Of a stretch of 50,353 bases of DNA, positions 16,816-23,642 are shown piece by piece. The notes below the pieces were generated by a model. It ran no database searches, had not been told where the DNA came from, and saw only the letters and a program-made list of their open reading frames with translations. The first letter of the stretch is position 1. Every line of letters begins with the position of its first letter. The position numbers and the translations under genes were made by a program. Source of the DNA: Fibrobacter sp. (lineage in GTDB: Bacteria; Fibrobacterota; Fibrobacteria; Fibrobacterales; Fibrobacteraceae). The stretch covers positions 1-50,353 of the forward strand of contig JAKSIE010000011.1 in the NCBI GenBank assembly GCA_024398995.1, in the 5' to 3' direction.

Positions 16816-16848
16816 TGAAAAAAGGACGGCCCGGGGGTCGTCCTTCTT
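16816..16848 (-). terminator. Rho-independent terminator of the DUF349 gene
   Basis: Read on the minus strand, AAGGACG (16845-16839) pairs with CGTCCTT (16828-16822) across a GC-rich loop and is followed by a T run. It lies about 20 bases downstream of the stop codon at 16866. Confidence 0.8.
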
Positions 16849-16865
16849 AAAATTTTGAACTGAAC

Positions 16866-19775
16866 TTATTCAGCGGCGGGTGCGTCTGCTGCAGCTTCCG
16901 GTGCATTACCTTCAGATGCGTCAGCCTTGGGTTCATCCTTGCGGCCGAAGGCGAAAACCTTGTCGCAAGCGGAGTTAAAGCGGTTCCAGGTCTTTTCGGA
17001 ATGTTCGCGAGGAACTGCGCCCACTTCCTTCCAAAGGCGACGGAGATGCTTGACCTTGTTCATGGAGGCGCCCACAGTAGCTTCGCTCAAATCAGTGAGC
17101 AAGTCTTCTGCCTGTTCGCAGAGCAACAGCTTCTTCTGAAGGTTGTTCTGACGTGCCTGTTCCTGAATATCCAGCTGGTCACGACGGCGAGTAAAGAAAT
17201 CGTCGCAAGCTTCGCGGAAGGTCTTGTACAAGGACTGTTCCTCGGCGCCGCAAGAACCGATTTCGCGCCATTCCTTCTGGGTTTCGCGGACGGCATCTGC
17301 CAGCTGGTTAGAACCGGCGGATTCGCAGAACTGCTTGACCTTTTCGATCATGTCGAGCTTCTTGGCCTTGACTTCGTCCAGGGTTGCTGCCAATGCGGCG
17401 TCGGCCTGGGCAAGGCGGGCGAGAATCTTGTTGTAGATGGTGTTGTAGCGGTCGCTGATGGTTTCGATGGCTTCCTTGGGAACCATGCCCAAAGCCTTGA
17501 ATTCGGCTTCGGCAGTCTTCAATTCATCGAGAGTGGTTGTGCCTTCGGCAGCTTCCAACTTTTCGCAGAGAGCGTTCTTTGCGTCGAGATTCTTCTGCTT
17601 GCCTGCATCCATTTCTTCGAAGTGAGAACGCTTCTTTTCAAAGAAGCTGTCGCAAGCGCTGCGGAAGCGGGTCCAGATTTCGTCGGACTTGCTCTTGGGT
17701 ACGGGACCGGTTGCCTTCCATGCATCCTGGAGCTGCTTCAGCTTGTTGGACGTTGCGTTCCAGTCGGTAGATTCAATAAGAGCTTCGGCTTCGACGCAGA
17801 GGGCCACCTTCTTTTCGTAGTTGGCTTCGCGGGATTCGTCTTCTTGCTTGACGTTTTCCTTGTGCTGTGCGTAGAAGGAATTGACTGCGGCCTTGAAACG
17901 TTCGGTCAGGGCTGCCACATTTTCCTTGGGAACCATGCCGATGTTCTTCCAGGATTCCTGGAGTTCCTGCATGGTCTTGAACTTGTCCTTCCAGAAGATT
18001 TCTGCGTTGGCAACAAGTTCTTCGATCTTCTGGCAAAGGGCTTCCTTGTCGGCCAGGTTCTTGAGACGTTCTGCATTCATTTCTTCGATGAAGGAGGCGC
18101 AGTTGGTCTTGATCTTTTCGTAGTTAGCCTGGAAACGTTCCTGCATGGCCTGGTACTTGTCTGCCGAGACACGGCCGATTTCCTTCCAACGGTTGGAAAG
18201 TTCACGGAGCTTGGTAAGAACAGCCTGACTTGCTTCTTCCTTGGTCAAAGCGTCCATTTCGGTAAGCAGGTCTTCGCGATCCTTTTCGTTGTGCCAGTTT
18301 TCCCACTGCTGCATTTCCTGGAAACGGGCGGTTGCTGCCTTGTATTCCTGCCACAGATCGTGGTACTTGAACTTCTGTTCTCCAACGATTTCCTTCCACT
18401 GGTTGTAGAATTCGCGGACCTTCTTGTTGATTTCGGTAAAGTCTTCGTTTTCGTCCAAAGCCTTTACCTTTTCGATAATAGCCTTGAGCTTGACGGAGTT
18501 TTCTTCAATGAGCTTCTGGGCGCCTTCGTTGAATGCGGAAATCTTTTCGGAGAGCTTGTTGCGAAGGGCGTTGTAAGACTGGAGGATGGGGTCTTCGCCT
18601 TCGAGCAGCGGAAGCTTTTCCCATTCGCGAACGATGGCATGGAGATGCTTGCCGGTAGATTCGTTTACGTCGGTTTCGGAAAGAGCCTGCAGGCGTTCCA
18701 GCAATTCCGGACGTGCGGAATCGTCAGCGGTTTCTGCGGCGGCGTCCTGGACTTCAGCAACCTTCTTGGTTTCCTGAATCTTGAAATAGGCGTTGTTGTA
18801 GCGTTTGATGTAGCTTGCTTCCATGATGGACTTGTTTTCGGTCCAGTTGTTCATGATGGCGCTAACACGTTCTTCGTTGTCGGCAGTCTTGTTGTCGGCA
18901 ATAATCTGTTCCAGTTCTTCCAGTTCGGCAACAAGGCTTTGAATCTTTGCCTGCTTTTCGGCTTCGGCCTTTGCGGCGGCTTCCTTTTCGGCGTTGATTT
19001 CGTGGCAGAACTTATTGAAACTTTCGTAGACTTCGTTAAGCTTGGGCTGGAATTCGCCCATGCCGATTGCGGCGGCGTCCTTCATCAATTCATCGAACTG
19101 GGCCTTGACGCTTAGCGGATCCTTGCTTGCGGCGAGGCTGTGAGCCTGACCGATCAATGCTTCGCGCTTGCTCTGGAGAAGGATTGCTTCTTTCTTGCCT
19201 CCGTCTTCTGCTTCCTTCTTGGCGCGGATCATATCGGCAACCAACTTGCGGACGGAGTTGTGCTTGGACTTCTTGGTGAGATCCTGCATCAGGGATTCGG
19301 AGGTCACCTTTTTTGCGGCGGCCAGTGCAATCTTTTCGCTAGCGTCGCTGTTTGCTACAACGGCGAGAATGCTGGACTTGTTGCAATGCTTGACCAACTC
19401 TGCACGAACGATTTCGCTGGTTACAGGAGAACGCAGCAAGTCTTCGGCGTAGTGGGAATCCTTGAGTTCCACCACCAGAGCCAATTCCTTTTCGGTGGGA
19501 TTGGTTGCGTTCTTGAGAATCTTAACGACTTCATCCAGGTAACGGTTGGCGGCAAGTCGACGAATGTTTTCGTTACTATCAGATTTGGAAATTTTCTGAA
19601 GGGCTTCCACTACGGTCAATTTCTTGACGGCTGCGGTTCGTACACTCACATCAGGGTCCGTACTGGCCAGGCTCTCAATAATGTCCTGATCGTCCACTTC
19701 CTTTTCAACGGCAGCTGCGCGAACTGCGGGGTCGGACTTTTTCCAATTCGGTTTCACAAAATCAAATAAGCTCAT
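16866..19775 (-). CDS. Large DUF349 repeat protein with HEAT-like N-terminus
   Basis: 969 aa, cytosolic, highly charged and mostly helical. The N-terminal 200 residues contain HEAT-like pairs (DPAVRAAAV, DPDVSVRTAAVKKL, NENIRRLAANRYL). The rest consists of helical DUF349 units recognisable by the W/F-K-x-x-G-x-V-P pattern: RWKEIGRVSADKY, SWKNIGMVPKENV, AWKATGPVPKSKS, EFKALGMVPKEAI, EWREIGSCGAEEQ and LWKEVGAVPREHS. Each is followed by a helix with RF..A...F. A low-complexity Ala/Pro tail ends the protein. DUF349 proteins have no firmly established role; coiled-coil-like scaffolding is likely. It is alone on its strand between two terminators or repeats. Confidence 0.88.
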   Translation of the reverse strand: MSLFDFVKPNWKKSDPAVRAAAVEKEVDDQDIIESLASTDPDVSVRTAAVKKLTVVEALQKISKSDSNENIRRLAANRYLDEVVKILKNATNPTEKELALVVELKDSHYAEDLLRSPVTSEIVRAELVKHCNKSSILAVVANSDASEKIALAAAKKVTSESLMQDLTKKSKHNSVRKLVADMIRAKKEAEDGGKKEAILLQSKREALIGQAHSLAASKDPLSVKAQFDELMKDAAAIGMGEFQPKLNEVYESFNKFCHEINAEKEAAAKAEAEKQAKIQSLVAELEELEQIIADNKTADNEERVSAIMNNWTENKSIMEASYIKRYNNAYFKIQETKKVAEVQDAAAETADDSARPELLERLQALSETDVNESTGKHLHAIVREWEKLPLLEGEDPILQSYNALRNKLSEKISAFNEGAQKLIEENSVKLKAIIEKVKALDENEDFTEINKKVREFYNQWKEIVGEQKFKYHDLWQEYKAATARFQEMQQWENWHNEKDREDLLTEMDALTKEEASQAVLTKLRELSNRWKEIGRVSADKYQAMQERFQANYEKIKTNCASFIEEMNAERLKNLADKEALCQKIEELVANAEIFWKDKFKTMQELQESWKNIGMVPKENVAALTERFKAAVNSFYAQHKENVKQEDESREANYEKKVALCVEAEALIESTDWNATSNKLKQLQDAWKATGPVPKSKSDEIWTRFRSACDSFFEKKRSHFEEMDAGKQKNLDAKNALCEKLEAAEGTTTLDELKTAEAEFKALGMVPKEAIETISDRYNTIYNKILARLAQADAALAATLDEVKAKKLDMIEKVKQFCESAGSNQLADAVRETQKEWREIGSCGAEEQSLYKTFREACDDFFTRRRDQLDIQEQARQNNLQKKLLLCEQAEDLLTDLSEATVGASMNKVKHLRRLWKEVGAVPREHSEKTWNRFNSACDKVFAFGRKDEPKADASEGNAPEAAADAPAAE

Positions 19776-19880
19776 AAGATATCTCCAATAGTAGGTAAAC
19801 CCGTTTTACGGATCTATAGTTATAATCTAAATAAAAAAACTTTTTTGTTGAAAAATTTTCCTGAAAATAGGGGCTTTTTG

Positions 19881-21953
19881 GTGGGTTTAACTATCTTTGA
19901 CTCCGTGGCAAAGCGAATTCCCAAAATTGTACCCCCAGAAGAGGTTCATCTCAAGGTCAAGTCTTCCCAATTGACCGATTTTTGTGAGGTGTATATTCCC
20001 CTGGCACCGGCTGTTTACACCTATGGTGTGCCGGCGGGAATGACGCTTAAGCGCGGTGACCTGGTTTGGGTCCAGTTTGCCACCCGTAAGAAGCCGGCAC
20101 TTGCTGTGGTTTCCAAGGTCCACCAGGAACGCCCCAATTTTGATGTACGTTTGGCTTATCCCCACCAGTCAGGATTTTGTTTTGGCGAACGTTACATGGA
20201 AAATCTGGAGTGGGTGTCCAGGTACTATATCTGTACCCCCATGAAGTCCTTGTTCGTATTCTGGCCTGCGGACTTTGAAAAATTCCTGGCGGCCTATGCC
20301 TTTGAAAAGTCTCAGGACGAAAAACCCATTTCGAAACTGTTGCCAAAACCGGACCTGCCTCCCTTGACTTTGGAACAAAGTAACGCTCTTCAGAGCCTGG
20401 TTGGAGATTTGAATGGATCTGGTTTCAGGGGAACTCTTTTACATGGAGTAACAGGTTCCGGTAAAACACGAGTTTATCAGGAATTGGCCTACGAGGCGTT
20501 GCAGCAAGGCAAGAAGGTTTTAATTCTGGTTCCTGAAATCGGATTGACTCCTCAGACAGCCCAGCGCTTTGAATCTTTCCTGCAGGTGCCTGTGGTGGTG
20601 CTGCATTCGGCACTTTCCGCCCCCAAGAAACGCGATGGTTACGTTTCTATTATGAGGGGGGAGGCTCGGGTCGTGTTGGGTACCCGAAGCGCAATTCTTG
20701 CCCCTTTTGATTTTGACCTTGTTATCCTTGATGAGGAACACGATTCCTCCTTTAAGCAGCAGGATCCAGCACCCCGTTACCATACGCGTGAACTGGCTTT
20801 CCACTTGGCCCATAAGCATGGGGCTTTGGTTGTTCTTGGTAGTGCTACTCCGTGTCTTGAAACCTTCAATAATGTGGCGGCGGGTCACTTGAAGGTTTTG
20901 CATTTGAAGGAACGTGCAACCCAGGCTCCGCTGCCTAACGTGAACATTGTAGATATGGGCAAGGTGCGTCAGCAGAAAGGTATTCTGCTTTCTCCCGCTT
21001 TGCGCGAAGCTTTGACGGACTGTATTGCAACTGGTGGCCAGGCCATCGTACTTATGAACCGTCGAGGTTATTCCAAGATTAGAGTTTGTACTGAATGTGG
21101 GGAAACTCTGTACTGCAAGGATTGCCATGTGCCTCTGGTTTATCACAAACAGTACGGCTCCCTGATGTGTCATTACTGCGGAAGGCTTTATCCGGTGAAC
21201 TCGCCTTGCCATAGCTGCGGGGCTGAAACCTACGAGTTCGTTGGCGGCGCTATTGAGATGCTGGAAGACGAAATCCAAGAATGGGTGGCCGGTGCTAAGG
21301 TGGTCCGTATGGATCGCGACACTACGCAGAATGTGGGCGCTACAGAAAAGATTCTGGATGCTTTCCGTAACCGAGAGTACAATGTTTTGTTGGGAACTCA
21401 GATGGTGGCTAAGGGTCATGACTTCCCTGGGGTTCGTTTAGTGGGCGTTGTGGGAGCCGATTCAGGCCTTGGCATTCCGGATTTCCGCTCTACGGAAAAA
21501 ATGTATCAGCTTCTGAGCCAAACTGCAGGCCGCGCTGGCCGCGCAGGTGACGTACCTGGCCAGGTCTTTATCCAGACCTTAAAACCTTCGGAACCGGTAA
21601 TGCAGTTTGCCATCCATCATGATTTTGATGGCTTTGCCGAAAAGGAAATTCAGGATCGTCGCGACGCCTTCTATCCACCTTTCTGCAAGTTGGTTGAAGT
21701 CAGTTGCGGTAGTCGCGACGAGCAGTTGCTGCGTTCTACGGTGAATCGCCTGGAGCAGATGCTCCGCGCTGAAAAGTCCCTGATGGTGCTTGGTCCTGTG
21801 GATGCGTTTATTTCTATGGTGCAGAATGTGCACTGGGTAAAACTTTATATTAAAACCAACGATTTGAACCCGGTTCGCCGCGTTCTTTCGCCCATCGTAA
21901 ATAGCCCGAAGCCATGGGCCCCGGGCGTTGAAATAAAAGCTGAAATCGATTAA
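19881..21953 (+). CDS. priA: Primosomal protein N' (PriA helicase)
   Basis: 690 aa from the GTG at 19881, chosen because AGGGG lies seven bases before it. The frame is open from TTG codons at 19845 and 19878 as well. PriA reloads the replisome at stalled forks. Visible: the N-terminal DNA-binding region (CEVYIPLAPAVYTYGVPAG), Walker A GVTGSGKTRVYQ, DEEH box in ILDEEHDSSFKQQ, GSATPCLET, the zinc-binding cluster with eight Cys (CTEC, CKDC, CHYC, CHSC), GTQMVAKGHDFPGV and QTAGRAGRAG. It runs convergent with gmk, with a shared hairpin terminator between them. The N-terminus is about 35 residues longer than in the usual protein. Confidence 0.95.
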   Translation: MGLTIFDSVAKRIPKIVPPEEVHLKVKSSQLTDFCEVYIPLAPAVYTYGVPAGMTLKRGDLVWVQFATRKKPALAVVSKVHQERPNFDVRLAYPHQSGFCFGERYMENLEWVSRYYICTPMKSLFVFWPADFEKFLAAYAFEKSQDEKPISKLLPKPDLPPLTLEQSNALQSLVGDLNGSGFRGTLLHGVTGSGKTRVYQELAYEALQQGKKVLILVPEIGLTPQTAQRFESFLQVPVVVLHSALSAPKKRDGYVSIMRGEARVVLGTRSAILAPFDFDLVILDEEHDSSFKQQDPAPRYHTRELAFHLAHKHGALVVLGSATPCLETFNNVAAGHLKVLHLKERATQAPLPNVNIVDMGKVRQQKGILLSPALREALTDCIATGGQAIVLMNRRGYSKIRVCTECGETLYCKDCHVPLVYHKQYGSLMCHYCGRLYPVNSPCHSCGAETYEFVGGAIEMLEDEIQEWVAGAKVVRMDRDTTQNVGATEKILDAFRNREYNVLLGTQMVAKGHDFPGVRLVGVVGADSGLGIPDFRSTEKMYQLLSQTAGRAGRAGDVPGQVFIQTLKPSEPVMQFAIHHDFDGFAEKEIQDRRDAFYPPFCKLVEVSCGSRDEQLLRSTVNRLEQMLRAEKSLMVLGPVDAFISMVQNVHWVKLYIKTNDLNPVRRVLSPIVNSPKPWAPGVEIKAEID

Positions 21954-21956
21954 TAA

Positions 21957-22076
21957 GATGCAAGGGGGTTACCACCCCCTTGGAACCCCCACTCACAAAA
22001 GTCCGTGCTAAGGCCCGGACTTTTTCTCGTGTCTGAGTGGGAGTAAACTCCCTACTCAGGGGGCCCCTGCCCCTTT
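21957..22076. repeat. Mosaic hairpin element, copy B, between priA and gmk
   Basis: It starts GATGCAAGGGGGTTACCACC three bases after the priA stop; this stretch matches the reverse complement of 10865-10889. It then contains a block nearly identical to the reverse complement of 10741-10792. A third module is the CTGAGTGGGAGT / ACTCCCTACTCAG hairpin (about 22033-22058), followed by CAGGGGGCCCCTG. It fills the gap between convergent genes and includes the terminator given separately. Confidence 0.75.
21988..22041. terminator. Bidirectional terminator hairpin between priA and gmk
   Basis: The inner stem AAAAGTCCG (21997-22005) pairs with CGGACTTTT (22016-22024). The outer stem CCCACTCA (21988-21995) pairs with TGAGTGGG (22034-22041). 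The T run after the inner stem serves priA, and the A run before it gives a T run on the other strand for gmk. Confidence 0.75.
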
Positions 22077-22082
22077 ATGGCA

Positions 22083-22643
22083 TTAAACTTTTTTCAGAAT
22101 AGCACGCAGTTCGTCAGCAGCCTTTTCCACATCGTCATTGATGATGGTGTATTCGTACTTGCCTTGGGTCTTTGCGAATTCCACTTCTTTCTTTGCGTTG
22201 TTCAGACGGAGTTGAATGACTTCTTCGGAGTCGGTTCCGCGACCGCGAAGACGGCGTTCCAGTTCTTCGTCGCTAGGGGGCAGAATCAAAATGCCGGTAG
22301 CCTCGGGGTAAACTTTGTCGAAGTTCACCTTGCCAAAAACATCCAAATCAAACAGCACGCGGTTGCCTTCTGCCAAGGTCTTTTCTACAAAGCTCTTGGG
22401 AGTACCGTAGTAGTTACCATGGACTTCATTGTATTCAATAAGGCCGTTGCTCTTAATCAGTTCTTCAAATTCTTCGCGGGTCTTGAAAAAATAATGAACG
22501 CCGTCCACTTCGCCTTCACGAGGCTTGCGGGTGGTGGCGGAAATAGAATACTTGATATCGGGAAAATCCGGGAGAACCATCTTCTGCAAGGTGGACTTTC
22601 CTGCGCCGCTGGCGGAACTCATTACAAATAATTTATTCTTCAT
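22083..22643 (-). CDS. gmk: Guanylate kinase
   Basis: 186 aa. It phosphorylates GMP to GDP in the cytosol. P-loop SSASGAGKSTL (residues 9-19), the GMP-binding SATTRKPREGEVDGVHYFF, YNEVHGNYYGTP and LDVFGKVNF are all present. Length is slightly short but complete. It is third in the minus-strand group GT-C, GT2, gmk. No Shine-Dalgarno is visible: the heptamer repeat (22651-22728) ends seven bases before the ATG. Confidence 0.95.
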   Translation of the reverse strand: MKNKLFVMSSASGAGKSTLQKMVLPDFPDIKYSISATTRKPREGEVDGVHYFFKTREEFEELIKSNGLIEYNEVHGNYYGTPKSFVEKTLAEGNRVLFDLDVFGKVNFDKVYPEATGILILPPSDEELERRLRGRGTDSEEVIQLRLNNAKKEVEFAKTQGKYEYTIINDDVEKAADELRAILKKV

Positions 22644-22650
22644 GTTTTCA

Positions 22651-22728
22651 AGTGGTTAGTGGTTAGTGATTAGTGGTTAGTAGGAAGTAGGATGAAAACT
22701 GTCTACTGTCTACTAACCACTGTCTACT
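22651..22728. repeat. Heptamer-repeat spacer element, copy 2 (AGTNNNN / ACTNNNN)
   Basis: Six AGTNNNN units (agtggtt twice, agtgatt, agtggtt, agtagga twice) run from 22651 to 22692. After five bases come four ACTNNNN units from 22698 to 22725 (actgtct twice, actaacc, actgtct) and a final ACT. The arms can pair. On the minus strand it starts inside the GT2 stop codon (TAG, 22724-22726) and ends seven bases before the gmk ATG. Bases 22651-22676 are the reverse complement of 7158-7183. Confidence 0.85.
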
Positions 22729-23635
22729 TCTTGTCCTCAATGTACAGCGGGCGCTGCTTGACTTCGTCATAAATTCTGCCGATGTATTCGCCTAGGATAC
22801 CAATGGTCATGAGCTGTACTCCGGAGAAGAATACGATAACCGTCATCAAGGATGCCCAGCCGGGAACGGTGGTGGCAGGCGACATAATCTTTTCGATAAT
22901 GGACCAAATGAAAATGCCAAAGCCAACCAATGAGGCAAAGATGCCCATGTAGAAACTGATTTTAAGTGGCGCGGAGCTAAAGCCGGTAATGCCGTCCAGA
23001 GCAAGGCGGACCATTTTCTTCAAGGGATACTTGGAAGTGCCCGCGGTACGTTCTGCACGATCGTACTTGACGCCAATCTTCTTGAAACCAACCCAGCAAA
23101 CCAAACCGCGAAGGAATCGGCTACGTTCCGGAAGATTCTTCAACTGGTCTACAACGCAGCGGTCCATAAGGCGGTAGTCGCCAGTATCAGGTGGAATGTC
23201 GATGCTGGTCAGTTTGCCGATGATGCGGTAGAATGCGTAAGCGGTAAAGCGCTTGAAAATGGTTTCGCCTGCGCGCTTATTACGCTGGGCGTACACTACT
23301 TGGTAACCTTCGCGCCATTTTTCCAACATTTCGTGAATGAGGCTTGGAGGGTCCTGCAAGTCGCCGTCGATAATCACGACGGCATCGCCGGTAGCGTGGT
23401 CAAGACCTGCGCTGAATGCGGCCTGGTGACCGAAGTTACGGCTGAAATTCACAATCTTGTTGTGAGGTGTAGTGGGCAGTAAACCTTCGAGAATTTCGCG
23501 GGTTCTGTCCTTGGATCCATCGTTTACGAAAATCAGTTCATGTTCCACATCCTTCAATTCTTCTTCAAGAACCTTGAACGTGGTGGCAACGATTTCTTCT
23601 TCGTTATAAAGAGGTACGATTACAGATAATAACAT
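22724..23635 (-). CDS. GT2 polyprenyl-phosphate glycosyltransferase (DPM1/GtrB-like)
   Basis: 303 aa. The N-terminal GT-A domain begins LLSVIVPLYNEEE and contains the metal-binding DGDLQDPP (near residue 95), preceded by NFSRNFGHQAAFSAGL. Two C-terminal membrane helices (about 225-250 and 258-285) precede EYIGRIYDEVKQRPLYI, the normal ending of GtrB-like enzymes. These transfer a sugar from a nucleotide donor to polyprenyl phosphate at the inner membrane. Seven bases separate it from the upstream membrane glycosyltransferase, which would be the natural user of the lipid-linked sugar. Its stop codon is part of the heptamer repeat. Confidence 0.92.
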   Translation of the reverse strand: MLLSVIVPLYNEEEIVATTFKVLEEELKDVEHELIFVNDGSKDRTREILEGLLPTTPHNKIVNFSRNFGHQAAFSAGLDHATGDAVVIIDGDLQDPPSLIHEMLEKWREGYQVVYAQRNKRAGETIFKRFTAYAFYRIIGKLTSIDIPPDTGDYRLMDRCVVDQLKNLPERSRFLRGLVCWVGFKKIGVKYDRAERTAGTSKYPLKKMVRLALDGITGFSSAPLKISFYMGIFASLVGFGIFIWSIIEKIMSPATTVPGWASLMTVIVFFSGVQLMTIGILGEYIGRIYDEVKQRPLYIEDKK

Positions 23636-23642
23636 GATGATT

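Noticed and set aside
17001..19115. Long plus-strand frame of 704 codons opposite the DUF349 gene
   Set aside because: It mirrors the codon bias of the antisense gene, is Leu/Phe/Cys-rich without domains, and has no RBS. The DUF349 repeats on the other strand explain the region.
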